Program-made: the position numbers and the translations under genes | Assembly: GCA_035295845.1 (NCBI GenBank) | Contig: DATGIF010000019.1 | Coordinates: 62,001-126,000 of the forward strand | DNA: 64,000 nucleotides | Direction of reading: 5' to 3' | Origin: Palsa-892 sp035295845 | GTDB taxonomy: Bacteria > Pseudomonadota > Alphaproteobacteria > Rhizobiales > Xanthobacteraceae | The notes under the pieces: model-generated | What the model saw: the letters and a program-made list of their open reading frames with translations, nothing else | Databases searched by the model: none | What the model was told of the DNA's origin: nothing | Shown: in pieces, positions 53,071 through 61,992 of the stretch | How the letters are laid out: each line of letters starts with the position of its first letter | Numbering within the stretch: the first letter of the stretch is position 1

Positions 53071-53894
53071 GACATCTCGCGGCCATGAACGCGTTCGCGC
53101 TTCTCGTGGCGGCGGTGCTCGCGGCCCTTTCGCCCGCGCGCGCGGACCCGCGCGCGAGCGTGATGAACGAGCTTGCGCCGACGGGCAAGCTGCGCATCGC
53201 GATCGGCGTCGGGCCCGTCGCTTCCGCCTTCTACTGCACGCGCGATCCGCTGAGCGGCCGCCCGCGCGGCGTGCCGGTCGATCTCGGCAACGAGCTTTCG
53301 CGCATGCTCGGCGTGCCGGTGGAATTCGTGGAGTACCAAAGCTCGGGCGAGATCACCGAGGCGGGCAAGGAAGGCGCCTGGGACGTGACCTTCATGCCGG
53401 TCGACGAGCAGCGCGCGAAGGCGGTGGAATTCGGCCCCGCCTATTACCGCTTCGAAAGCAGTTATCTCGTGCCGATGGATTCGCCGATCAAGACGATCGA
53501 GGACGTGGACCGGCCCGGCGTGCGGGTGATCGGCGTCGACAATACGGCGACCGGGCGCGCGGCGGCGGCGGCCTTGAAGAAGGCGAAGTTCTCGACCTTC
53601 CGCTCGGTCAACGAGTTGCAGCAGGAGTTGCTCGCGGGGAGGGCCGACGCGGTGGCGTTGAGCCGCGAGTCGCTCAGAAGCTTCGCCGCGAACGTGCCGG
53701 GCATGCGCGTGCTCTCCGGCTCCTTCTTCCAGAGCCGCGTCGCGGTCGCGGTGCCGAAGGGACACAAGGAAGCGCTCGCATTCGTCTCGGCCTTTGTCGA
53801 GAACGCGAAGTTCACCGGCAGCGTGCGGCGCGCGCTCGACGGCGCTGGCCTGAAAGAAGCGGAAGTGGCGCCACCCGCGACACAGAAGAATTGA
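53067..53894 (+). CDS. Periplasmic solute-binding protein (SBP_bac_3-like)
   Basis: Secreted 275-residue protein with signal peptide (to ARAD, about residue 27). The two-lobed fold typical of polar amino-acid/organic-solute binders is visible: TGKLRIAIGVGPVASAFYC, VPVDLGNELSRMLGVPVEF, then WDVTFMPVDEQRAKAVEFG and ESSYLVPMDSPIKTI. Two cysteine-poor lobes and no lipobox. No permease or ATPase gene lies next to it, so it may work alone or with distant ABC genes. The start is at the ATGA overlap (53067). Confidence 0.85.
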   Translation: MRHLAAMNAFALLVAAVLAALSPARADPRASVMNELAPTGKLRIAIGVGPVASAFYCTRDPLSGRPRGVPVDLGNELSRMLGVPVEFVEYQSSGEITEAGKEGAWDVTFMPVDEQRAKAVEFGPAYYRFESSYLVPMDSPIKTIEDVDRPGVRVIGVDNTATGRAAAAALKKAKFSTFRSVNELQQELLAGRADAVALSRESLRSFAANVPGMRVLSGSFFQSRVAVAVPKGHKEALAFVSAFVENAKFTGSVRRALDGAGLKEAEVAPPATQKN

Positions 53895-53908
53895 CGGCGG
53901 CCTGAGGC

Positions 53909-55123
53909 TCAGCGGCCGAGAATCACGCGGTAGAATTCCTCGGCATAGTTCGTGGCGGGCAACAGCGACTCGTTTTCCTCGAGGATTAGGATGTCGGCGT
54001 CGCGGAGCGGCGGGATGTCGGCGGCGGTGAGCCGGTCCTTGACCGTCTTGAAGTTCGGGCCCGCCTTCATGCCGCGATAGAGATAGTTGTAGACCTCGAG
54101 CCGCGAGAGGCAGCCGTCGTTGATCAGGGTCGGACCGAGGGTGCCGGCGAAGCTGCCGCCGACCATCGCGATCTTCAGCGAGGAAGCCGGCATCGCGCCG
54201 CAGACCGCGGGCTGGTAGGTGACGCGGGCGGTGGCATAGCGCGCATTCGGCGCGAGCACGTTGAGGAGGTCGAGAAGGTCGCGGTCGGTACCCTTGGCGC
54301 GGTCGACGACCTCGTAGCGCCAGGCAAGTTTCGGCGCGACCGCGGCGTTCGCCTCGCGATTGATCCCGGCAAGGATCGCGTCCTCGGCATTGGCGACCCC
54401 GATCGCGTTCCAATGCACGCCGCCGGCGGGGAAGAGGTCGATTTCGTATTTGCCCTTCAGGCCGTAAATCAGGCTCGCGGTGTCGACGACGTGAACGCCG
54501 GCCTCCCGCAAGACGCGGTCGTAAAGCGGCAAGAAACCGGCGCGGTCCTCCGCGCTGCTTTTGCAGCCGGCAAGCTCGCGCGCGAAATTCTCCGGCATGT
54601 AGGCCGCCTTCGAGGGCGTAATCAGATAGATGAAGATCTTGCCGCGCGCGGCGTAGAAATCCTGGATTTCTTTCAGGCGCGCCGCCCACTCGCGCGCCTT
54701 CGGTTCGAAGGCGGCTAGATCACGGCTGCAATATTCGTCGAGATAATATTTCTCGATCAGCTGCCCGCCTTGGCCGGTGACGACGCCGGCCGCGCCCGCA
54801 TAGCCGAAGAGCTTGTAGCGGAGCTGATTGTTGATGCGGATGAGGAGCGGGCGGAGCGGGATCGCGTCGGTAACCGTGTCGGTGATCCGCTTCTGCCATT
54901 CGCCGTCGGCGAAGGAATGCAGATTCCAGCGGACCGGAGGCGGGGCCTCGGTCACGCCGAGGAGCTTGGGACCGATCATCAGCGCGAGCTTCGGCGCAAA
55001 CGCGTCGGCGAAAAGATTCCACAATGTGAACAGCGGCACGAAAAGGAGGAGTGCCGCGGCGGCAAGGCCAAGGCGGCGCCGGGAGTTCGCGCTAAGCGTG
55101 TCGTTCGCCATGCGGTCATTCAT
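53909..55123 (-). CDS. AlgJ/AlgX-like SGNH-type polysaccharide acetylation protein, catalytic motif altered
   Basis: Resembles the AlgJ/AlgX family that adds acetyl groups to exported polysaccharides. The ~404 residues open with one TM anchor (LGLAAAALLLFVPLFTLWNL), then a periplasmic domain: RWNLHSFADGEWQKRITD, IFIYLITPSKAAYMPENF, LFPAGGVHWNAIGV and IAMVGGSFAGTLGP. AlgJ/AlgX enzymes use an Asp-x-His pair before Trp; here Gly precedes Val-His-Trp, so that Asp is missing, while the Ser motif GGSF is kept. The MBOAT partner lies at 57363-58775 on the same strand, beyond three plus-strand genes. The start at 55123 (ATG) is tentative; a GTG at 55147 is possible. Confidence 0.78.
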   Translation of the reverse strand: MNDRMANDTLSANSRRRLGLAAAALLLFVPLFTLWNLFADAFAPKLALMIGPKLLGVTEAPPPVRWNLHSFADGEWQKRITDTVTDAIPLRPLLIRINNQLRYKLFGYAGAAGVVTGQGGQLIEKYYLDEYCSRDLAAFEPKAREWAARLKEIQDFYAARGKIFIYLITPSKAAYMPENFARELAGCKSSAEDRAGFLPLYDRVLREAGVHVVDTASLIYGLKGKYEIDLFPAGGVHWNAIGVANAEDAILAGINREANAAVAPKLAWRYEVVDRAKGTDRDLLDLLNVLAPNARYATARVTYQPAVCGAMPASSLKIAMVGGSFAGTLGPTLINDGCLSRLEVYNYLYRGMKAGPNFKTVKDRLTAADIPPLRDADILILEENESLLPATNYAEEFYRVILGR

Positions 55124-55294
55124 GGGTCGAGAATATGTCAGCGCCACGCCCGCGCGCGATCATTAAAATAGGGCCGGAACAAGCGACTTGCGACGATCGT
55201 TGCATAGCCAAAAGGGCGAGGTTTTTAAGGCTTGCGCTCGTGAGGCGGCGCACAAGTTTAGGAGGCGCGGGGTGTTGAAAGCGCAGGAGTGATC

Positions 55295-56083
55295 ATGACC
55301 GACAAGCGCCGGCCTCGTTACGAGGATCTTGCCAGTAAAGTCCCCGCGGTCACGCTCGTCTTCTGGATCATCAAAATTGCCGCGACGACGCTCGGCGAGA
55401 CCGGCGGCGATACGCTCACCATGACGATGAATCTCGGCTACCTGATCGGTACCGCGATCCTCATTTTGCCACTCGCGGTGCTGGTCGGCGTTCAGATCGC
55501 GGCGAAGAAGTTTCATCCCGTCCTCTACTGGTTGACGATCGTTGCCTCCACCACCGCCGGCACGACCATGGCGGATTTCGCCGATCGCTCGCTCGGCATC
55601 GGTTACACCGGAGGGGTATTGACCCTGTTCGCTTGCCTGATGACGGTGCTTGGCCTGTGGCAGCGCTCGCTCGGCTCGATTTCCGTTGAAACCGTGAACA
55701 CGCCGAAGGCGGAAGCATTTTATTGGGCGGCGATTACGTTTTCGCAGACCTTGGGGACGGCACTCGGCGACTGGACTGCCGATACATCGGGCCTCGGCTA
55801 TGAAGGTGGCGCACTCGTTTTCGCCGCCGGCCTTGCGGTTCTTGCCGCCGCCTATTTTTGGACGAACGCCTCGCGGGTCTTCTTGTTCTGGGCGGCGTTC
55901 ATTCTCACCCGGCCGCTCGGCGCCACCGCCGGCGACTTTCTCGACAAGCCCGTGAATGAAGGCGGGCTTGCGCTGAGCCGCCCCATCGCCTCGGCGATCA
56001 TTGCGGCCTTCATCATCGGCTGCGTTTTGCTGTTGCCGCAGCGGGCGGGCGTCCATCCGGGACAGGCGAAAGCTGCGTCGTAA
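55295..56083 (+). CDS. Eight-helix membrane protein with four internal repeats (COG4705-like)
   Basis: Predicted inner-membrane protein of 262 residues. Four homologous units of two helices each begin with a signature around TxGxxxGD: AATTLGETGGDTLTM, TTAGTTMADFADRSL, TLGTALGDWTADTSG and PLGATAGDFLDKPVN. The conserved acidic residues sit near helix ends, which suggests a polar pore or binding site. No function is assigned to this family. AGGAG lies 5 bp before the 55295 ATG. Confidence 0.8.
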   Translation: MTDKRRPRYEDLASKVPAVTLVFWIIKIAATTLGETGGDTLTMTMNLGYLIGTAILILPLAVLVGVQIAAKKFHPVLYWLTIVASTTAGTTMADFADRSLGIGYTGGVLTLFACLMTVLGLWQRSLGSISVETVNTPKAEAFYWAAITFSQTLGTALGDWTADTSGLGYEGGALVFAAGLAVLAAAYFWTNASRVFLFWAAFILTRPLGATAGDFLDKPVNEGGLALSRPIASAIIAAFIIGCVLLLPQRAGVHPGQAKAAS

Positions 56084-56143
56084 GCGCTCGTAGCCGCCGC
56101 GCGCCGCAATCGGTATATTGCGCGCCGCGCGAGCGGAGAATCC

Positions 56144-56395
56144 ATGGCCGAAACTGATGCACTGACCCTTGACCTCCTCGAATGGGTGGCGAAAGGCGAG
56201 CGCAGCTACGCCGAGGTGATGGAAGCCTGGCGCACGTCCTGTCCGCGACTACCCGTTTGGGAGGACGCGATCGATCGCGGCTTGCTTGCGCGCGAGCACA
56301 AGCGCGGCCGCGCCATGGTCAGGATCACCGCCGCCGGCCACGCGTTTCTCGCGTGCCATTCGCGACAAGAACAGCATCGCGCCGCGCAGGCATAA
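56144..56395 (+). CDS. Small cytoplasmic protein
   Basis: The 83 residues are soluble and mostly helical: LDLLEWVAKGERSYAEVMEA, WRTSCPRLPVWEDAID, then GLLAREHKRGRAMVRITAAG, which looks like a winged-helix ending (helix, turn, beta wing). Small proteins of this type are found across proteobacteria without a known role. It precedes the 2-hydroxyacid dehydrogenase by 5 bp and may be coexpressed with it. Confidence 0.7.
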   Translation: MAETDALTLDLLEWVAKGERSYAEVMEAWRTSCPRLPVWEDAIDRGLLAREHKRGRAMVRITAAGHAFLACHSRQEQHRAAQA

Positions 56396-56400
56396 GCCCC

Positions 56401-57378
56401 ATGAAAGTATCGATCCTCGACGATTACTTCGACACCTTGCGCACGCTCGATTGCTTCAAGAAGCTCGCGGGCCACGACGTCAAAATCTGGAACGATCATG
56501 TAGAGGACGTCGATCAGCTCGCGGAGCGGCTGAAGGATACCGAAGCTCTCGTCTTGATCCGCGAGCGCACGCAAATCCGCGCGCCGCTTATCGAAAAGCT
56601 CGACAAGCTCCGGTTGATCAGCCAGCGCAGCGTCTATCCGCACATCGACATCGATGCCTGCACGAAGCGCGGCATCATCGTGTCCTCGAACATGCACGCG
56701 GGCTCGCCGTCCTATGCCACCGCCGAATTGACCTTCGGCCTCATCATCGCGGCGATGCGCGCGATCCCGCAGCAGATGGCGGCGCTGAAGGCGGGTACAT
56801 GGCAGACCGGCGTCTTCGACGGCGTGCGCGGCAAGACGCTCGGCATTTACGGCTACGGCCGGATCGGCGGCGCGGTCGCGGGTTACGGCAAGGCCTTCGG
56901 CATGAAGATCCTGGTATGGGCGCGCGAAGCCTCGCGGGCGAAGGCCGAGGCCGACGGCTACGCGGTGGCGAAAAGCAAGGAAGCCTTCTTCGAGCAGTGC
57001 GACGTGATCACGCTGCACATGCGCCTCGTCGACGCCACGCGCGGGATCGTGAAGGCGGAAGATCTCGCGCGCATGAAACCGACCGCACTTCTCGTGAACA
57101 CGAGCCGCGCGCCGCTGATCGAGAAGGACGCGCTCGTGAACGCGCTGAAAGCGGGCCGGCCGGGCAGGGCCGCCGTCGATGTCTACGAGCAGGAGCCGGT
57201 GACCGGCGGCAAGCATCCGCTGTTGTCGATGGACAATGTCGTCTGCACGCCGCACATCGGCTATGTCACGCGCGACGAATACGAGATTCAGTTCGCCGAC
57301 ATTTTCGACCAGATCGTCGCCTATGCCGCGGGCAAACCGATCAATGTCGTCAATCCGGATGCTCAGAAGCGGAAATAA
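56401..57378 (+). CDS. D-isomer 2-hydroxyacid dehydrogenase family protein
   Basis: NAD-dependent enzyme of 325 residues. The Rossmann motif is KTLGIYGYGRIGGAVAGYGK (about 145-164); catalytic Arg lies in LVNTSRAPLIEKDALV, Glu in DVYEQEPV and His in VVCTPHIGYVT. The substrate-binding domain is formed by both ends of the chain. The substrate is not inferable; relatives act on phosphoglycerate, glyoxylate or hydroxypyruvate. Confidence 0.9.
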   Translation: MKVSILDDYFDTLRTLDCFKKLAGHDVKIWNDHVEDVDQLAERLKDTEALVLIRERTQIRAPLIEKLDKLRLISQRSVYPHIDIDACTKRGIIVSSNMHAGSPSYATAELTFGLIIAAMRAIPQQMAALKAGTWQTGVFDGVRGKTLGIYGYGRIGGAVAGYGKAFGMKILVWAREASRAKAEADGYAVAKSKEAFFEQCDVITLHMRLVDATRGIVKAEDLARMKPTALLVNTSRAPLIEKDALVNALKAGRPGRAAVDVYEQEPVTGGKHPLLSMDNVVCTPHIGYVTRDEYEIQFADIFDQIVAYAAGKPINVVNPDAQKRK

Positions 57379-58775
57379 ATAAACGGCTTGAAGGGCACGG
57401 CGATGGCGCGCGCGCTCGCGACGACGAACAGCGCCACGAGCCCCCATTCCATGAGCCGCTGCAAGGTGACGCGCTTCTCATAGGCCAGCACGAGCCGCGG
57501 AAAGAGCGGGGTCGCGGGCAGGAGGCTGAGGACCGCGCCGACCAGTACGGTGAGCGGCACGTCCGGCGTAATTTCAAGCGAAGCCGCCGGCCGTCCGTGC
57601 GGCAACAGGGCGTTGAGGTAATCCGTAAGCTGGCCGATCGAGGTGGTGCGGAAGATCACCCAGCCGATCATAACGACGAGGAGCGTGGTCACGACGGAGA
57701 CAAGAGCGCCGGCGCGATCGAGCCAGCGCACGAGGAAGAGGCGGTCGAGGGTGAGGAAGAGACCGTTATAGGCACCCCACAGCACGAAGTTCCAGCTCGC
57801 GCCGTGCCAGATGCCGGAGGCGAGAAAGCAAATCCACAGATTGAGGTAGGTGCGGAACTCGCCCGCGCGGTTGCCGCCGAGCGGCACGTAGAGATATTCC
57901 CGGATCCAGCTCGTGAGCGAGATATGCCAGCGCCGCCAGAATTCGGTGAGCGAACGCGAGGCATAGGGGATCATGAAGTTTTCCTTCAAGCGGAAGCCGA
58001 GCATCCGCGCGAGCCCGATCGCCATGTCGGAATAGGCGGAGAAGTCGAAATAGATTTGCAGCGTGAAGCAAACGAGGCCGAGCCAGGCCTGGGCCGCGGA
58101 GAGGCTTGCCGCATCGGCGCCGAAGGCAGTGTTGGCGAAATTGCCGACGACGTCGGCGATCAGGAGCTTCTTCCCCATGCCGCGGGCAAAGCGCAGGAAG
58201 CCCGCTTTCGCATCCAGCCAGCCGACCGCTTCGGGATCGGCGATCTGCGCCTCCATCTCGTGATATTTGAGGATCGGGCCCGCCAAAAGCTTCGGGAACA
58301 GAAACACGAACAGGCAGTAGTCGGAGAAGGTGTGCGCGGGCTTCGTGGTGCCGCGATAGCAATCGACGAGATAGGTGACCTTCTCGAAGACGACGAAGGA
58401 GACGCCGATCGGCAGCGCAATGTGCAGGAGGGGAAGCGTCCGGCCGCCGAAGAAGCCCGCGAGCGCGTCGAAATTTCCGATCAGGAAATCAGCATATTTG
58501 TAGAAAACCAGAATGCCGAGATTGACGAGAATGCCGGCGACCAGGAGCGGCCGCCGTGCCCATTCGCTCGCCGCAAGCCGTAACGAGATCGCGTAGTCGA
58601 TGGCGGCGGAGGCGAATACCACCGGCACGAACAGCGGCTCGCCCCAGGTGTAGAAGGCGATGCTGGCGACGATGAGCGCCCATTTCTTCGCGGTCTGTCG
58701 ATGATTGACGGCGAGATAAAGCGCGTAGAAGGCGGGAAACAGCACCAGCGCGAACAGCGGCTCATGAAACAGCAT
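57363..58775 (-). CDS. MBOAT O-acyltransferase, AlgI-like
   Basis: Membrane-bound O-acyltransferase that passes acyl groups across the inner membrane for polysaccharide acetylation. The 470 residues have about ten hydrophobic segments; hallmarks are RSLTEFWRRWHISLTSWIRE, YLYVPLGGNRAGEFRTYLNL and the catalytic His in SGIWHGASWNFVLWG. The Met at 58775 is chosen because homology (PLFALVLFPAFYALY) starts there. It probably works with the AlgJ-like protein at 53909-55123. The 3' end overlaps the convergent dehydrogenase by 16 bp. Confidence 0.9.
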   Translation of the reverse strand: MLFHEPLFALVLFPAFYALYLAVNHRQTAKKWALIVASIAFYTWGEPLFVPVVFASAAIDYAISLRLAASEWARRPLLVAGILVNLGILVFYKYADFLIGNFDALAGFFGGRTLPLLHIALPIGVSFVVFEKVTYLVDCYRGTTKPAHTFSDYCLFVFLFPKLLAGPILKYHEMEAQIADPEAVGWLDAKAGFLRFARGMGKKLLIADVVGNFANTAFGADAASLSAAQAWLGLVCFTLQIYFDFSAYSDMAIGLARMLGFRLKENFMIPYASRSLTEFWRRWHISLTSWIREYLYVPLGGNRAGEFRTYLNLWICFLASGIWHGASWNFVLWGAYNGLFLTLDRLFLVRWLDRAGALVSVVTTLLVVMIGWVIFRTTSIGQLTDYLNALLPHGRPAASLEITPDVPLTVLVGAVLSLLPATPLFPRLVLAYEKRVTLQRLMEWGLVALFVVASARAIAVPFKPFIYFRF

Positions 58776-58973
58776 GCGGGGAGGGGCTCGCGCGTTAAGA
58801 GGGCCGTGCCGGATGTGCTTCATTAGCGCAGAGGCTGAAAGGCCGCCATTCGAGGGCGGCGGCCGGAAATATCCGCAAGGATTTCCGTGCGTTGAACGAA
58901 AGTCCTCGGAGATTGATTCAGCTTCGACAAGCAGGAGCCGCAAAGCGAAGTGACGTCTGTATTTTCGATCATC

Positions 58974-59008
58974 TTTGCAATTGCAAACTATTCGCAACTA
59001 CCTATACT
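58974..59008 (+). promoter_or_regulatory. mntH promoter with Mur-like (Fur-family) operator
   Basis: TTTGCAATTGCAAA (58974-58987) is a perfect 14-base palindrome, followed by ACTATTCGCAA, a further half-site. This resembles the Mn-responsive MRS boxes bound by Mur/Fur in alphaproteobacteria. It overlaps a plausible promoter: TTGCAA (58981-58986) and TATACT (59003-59008) with 16-base spacing, just 18 bp before the mntH start. Confidence 0.65.
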
Positions 59009-59026
59009 GCCGCCAGGAATGAATTG

Positions 59027-60385
59027 ATGCTGACGCGCCTCCACGTGAAATCTCCTTCGGCGGCAACGGGCTGGCGGCGCGAACGCAGCCGCGCCTCGCT
59101 CGCGGAAGTCTATGGCTCGATCCGCACGCGGCCGGCGGGACCGTTCTGGCAAAAGCTTCTCGCCTTTCTCGGGCCGGGCTACCTCGTCGCCACCGGCTAC
59201 ATGGATCCCGGCAATTGGGCGACCTCGCTCGCCGGCGGCTCCAGGTTCGGGTACGGGCTCCTCACCGTCGCGCTGATTTCCAATCTGATGGCGATCCTCC
59301 TGCAAGCGCTTTGCGCGCGGCTCGGGATCGCCGCGGGGCGTGATCTCGCGCAGGCCTGCCGCGACGCCTTTCCGCGCGCCATATCCTGGCCGCTGTGGCT
59401 GTTCGCGGAAATCGCGATCTGCGCCACGGATCTTGCCGAAGTGATCGGCACCGCGATAGGGCTCAATCTCCTATTCGGCATTCCGCTCGAGCTTGGCGTC
59501 TTGATCACCGCGCTCGACGTTCTCCTGATCCTGTTGTTGCAAAATCTCGGCTTCCGTTGGATCGAGGCGCTGATCGTGACGCTCCTGGCAGTGATCGCCC
59601 TTTGCTTCGTGATCGAGATTGCGCTGGCGCAACCCGACTGGCGCGCGGTGATCGTGGGTTTCGCGCCGACCACCGAGATCGTGACCAATCCGGACATGCT
59701 CTATCTCGCGCTCGGGATCCTCGGCGCGACCGTCATGCCGCACAATCTCTATCTGCACTCGGGCATCGTGCAGACGCGCCGCTTCGGAGAATCGACCGAA
59801 GACAGGCGCGAAGCGATTACGCTTGCCACCGTCGATTCCACCATCGCGCTCACCTTCGCGCTCACCATCAACGCCGCGATCCTGATTCTCGCGGCGGCGA
59901 CCTTCAACAAAGCCGGCCAGACCAACGTCTCCGAGCTTGGCGACATTCACGCGCTGCTCGCGCCGCTTCTCGGCTCGGCGATCGCGCCGACGTTGTTCGG
60001 GATCGCGCTCATCTGCTGCGGCCTGAATTCGACGGTGACGGCGACGCTCGCCGGCCAGATCGTGATGGAAGGCTTTCTCGATCTTCGCCTGCCGCCCTGG
60101 GCGCGTCGGCTGATCACGCGGGCGATCGCAATCGTGCCAGCGGCGGCGGTCACGATCTGGTACGGCGAAAGCGGCACCGCGAAGCTTCTGATCCTGAGCC
60201 AGGTCGTGCTGAGCATCCAGCTTCCCTTTGCCGTGGTGCCGCTCATTCTATTCACGGCCGACAGCCGCAAGATGGGAGCGTTGAAGGCGCCGTTATGGAT
60301 GACCGCGCTCGCCGCGCTCGCCGCGGCGGCGCTGATCGCATTGAACATCAAGCTCGTGGCCGATTTTATCGCCGGAAGCCTGTGA
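59027..60385 (+). CDS. mntH: Manganese (divalent metal) transporter, NRAMP family
   Basis: Proton-coupled Mn2+/Fe2+ importer of the inner membrane, 452 residues and about 11 TM helices. The metal site motif DPGN is in YMDPGNWATSLAGG in TM1 and MPHN in VMPHNLYLHSG in TM6. The ATG at 59027 (with AGGA upstream) is chosen over 58892, since the operator and promoter lie between them. Likely repressed by manganese through the box upstream. An OprB-like porin follows. Confidence 0.93.
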   Translation: MLTRLHVKSPSAATGWRRERSRASLAEVYGSIRTRPAGPFWQKLLAFLGPGYLVATGYMDPGNWATSLAGGSRFGYGLLTVALISNLMAILLQALCARLGIAAGRDLAQACRDAFPRAISWPLWLFAEIAICATDLAEVIGTAIGLNLLFGIPLELGVLITALDVLLILLLQNLGFRWIEALIVTLLAVIALCFVIEIALAQPDWRAVIVGFAPTTEIVTNPDMLYLALGILGATVMPHNLYLHSGIVQTRRFGESTEDRREAITLATVDSTIALTFALTINAAILILAAATFNKAGQTNVSELGDIHALLAPLLGSAIAPTLFGIALICCGLNSTVTATLAGQIVMEGFLDLRLPPWARRLITRAIAIVPAAAVTIWYGESGTAKLLILSQVVLSIQLPFAVVPLILFTADSRKMGALKAPLWMTALAALAAAALIALNIKLVADFIAGSL

Positions 60386-60497
60386 ATATCGCGGTTGGCA
60401 GCCGCTGCGGCACTTTGCACGAAAGTCATGGTCCGGCTTTAAGCTGACAAGGTCGCGCTGACGGCCTATGGCCTTTGAGCGGGCAATAGGGGCGGGC

Positions 60498-61901
60498 ATG
60501 AAAAGTAGCGCGGCCATAGCGAGAAAGATGCTCGCCTTGGCGTTGGCAATCGCCGCCAACGGTTTTACTGCGCGTGCGGCGCTCGCCGACGATGCCGACG
60601 ACCGGATGAAGGGCTTTCCCTCGCCCTTGCCGACGATTGCAACCAGCCTGCCCGGCCAGGATTTCCGCAAATCACTCAGCGACCGCGGCATCAATTATGG
60701 TTTCGTCTACACCGGCGAAGTGCTTTCGAATACGTCGGGCGGCGTCCGCCGCGGCACGATCTACGAGGATCTCTTAGAAACCTACGTCGCCTTCGACCTC
60801 GAAAAGATCGCGGGCCTGAAGGGCCTGAGCTTCTACTCCAACCAGTTCTGGATCAGCGGCACCGGCAACCTCGGGAGTGGTTATGTCGGCGGCATGATCA
60901 CGATCAGCAACATCGAGGCGTTGCCGACCGGCCGGCTTTCGGAGATATGGTTCCAGCAAAAATTCCTCGACGACAAGCTCAACGTCCGCGTCGGCCAGCT
61001 CACGACCGATGCCGAGTTTTTCAACAGCCGCTACTTCACGCTCTTCATCAACAGCGATTGGCCGACGATCACCTCGCAAAACCTGCCGAGCGGCGGGCCC
61101 GCCTATCCGCTGTCGACGCCCGGCATCCGCTTCAAATATCAGCCGAACACGGACTGGGTATTTCTCCTCGGTCTTTTCAACGGCGATCCGTCCGGCGTGG
61201 GCTTCAGCGCCGTCAACCCGCAGGTGAAAAATCCGCACGGGCTCAATTTTCGCCTGAACGATCCGCCGCTTCTGATCGGCGAAGCCCAGTACAGCTACAA
61301 TCAACATGCCGGCCTTGCCGGCACGCTGCGGCTCGGCGCCTGGCACCATTTCGGCCATTTCAACGACCAGGAATTCGGCACCGACGGGCTGTCGCTCGCC
61401 AATCCCTTGAGCAACGGCATGCCGCGCCAGTTCCTCGGCGATGACGGCATTTACGGCATCATCGATCAGCAGATTTACCGGCCGCCCGGCGCCACTGCCG
61501 ACAAGGGTATCGCCTTGTTCAGCCGTATTTCGGGGAGCCCGTCGGACCGCAACCTCATCGATTTTTATGCCGATGGCGGCATTGTCTTTAACGGCATGGT
61601 CCCCGGCCGGCCGAACGACAATTTCGGCGCCTCCGTCATCTATGCGCATGTCTCAAGCCGCGCGAGCGCGCTCGACCGCGACCAAATTGCGTTCTCCGGC
61701 ATGCCGTTTCCGATCCGCAATTACGAAATGACGCTCGACTTCACCTATCAGTTCCAGATCCTGCCCGGCTGGACCGTGCAGCCGGATTTCCAATACGTCT
61801 TCCATCCGGGCGGCAACATCCCTGATCCGAATGCCGCCTTGCCCACGACCACCATCAAGAACGCGATGATTTTCGGTATCCGCACCGACATCACCTATTG
61901 A
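60498..61901 (+). CDS. OprB-like (carbohydrate-selective type) porin
   Basis: Outer-membrane beta-barrel of 467 residues with signal peptide (MKSSAAIARKMLALALAIAA, cleavage near ALA). The barrel carries FRKSLSDRGINYGFVYTGEV, GLSFYSNQFWISGTGNLGSG, VGQLTTDAEFFNSRYFTLF and a terminal IRTDITY, all typical of the OprB family. It lies 112 bp after mntH on the same strand, so cotranscription is likely. In B. japonicum a manganese channel, MnoP, is coregulated with mntH; this gene may fill that role, which is inference. A start at 60468 would add ten residues before the signal peptide. Confidence 0.88.
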   Translation: MKSSAAIARKMLALALAIAANGFTARAALADDADDRMKGFPSPLPTIATSLPGQDFRKSLSDRGINYGFVYTGEVLSNTSGGVRRGTIYEDLLETYVAFDLEKIAGLKGLSFYSNQFWISGTGNLGSGYVGGMITISNIEALPTGRLSEIWFQQKFLDDKLNVRVGQLTTDAEFFNSRYFTLFINSDWPTITSQNLPSGGPAYPLSTPGIRFKYQPNTDWVFLLGLFNGDPSGVGFSAVNPQVKNPHGLNFRLNDPPLLIGEAQYSYNQHAGLAGTLRLGAWHHFGHFNDQEFGTDGLSLANPLSNGMPRQFLGDDGIYGIIDQQIYRPPGATADKGIALFSRISGSPSDRNLIDFYADGGIVFNGMVPGRPNDNFGASVIYAHVSSRASALDRDQIAFSGMPFPIRNYEMTLDFTYQFQILPGWTVQPDFQYVFHPGGNIPDPNAALPTTTIKNAMIFGIRTDITY

Positions 61902-61970
61902 TCGCAGGCGCGGGGGCGCCGGGAAAGCACAACAAAAAGGTTGCGCTTGGTTTCGGGCCGCGCTAGAAAA

Positions 61971-61992
61971 TGAGCAACCAAGAGGTTGCTCA
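61971..61992. promoter_or_regulatory. Perfect palindromic operator, probably for the ArsR regulator
   Basis: TGAGCAACC (61971-61979) and GGTTGCTCA (61984-61992) are exact inverse complements around AAGA, and the right arm ends on the start codon of the SRPBCC gene. A related half-site AGGTTGC lies at 61938-61944. ArsR/SRPBCC pairs often carry such CAACC-N4-GGTTG sites. Confidence 0.8.
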
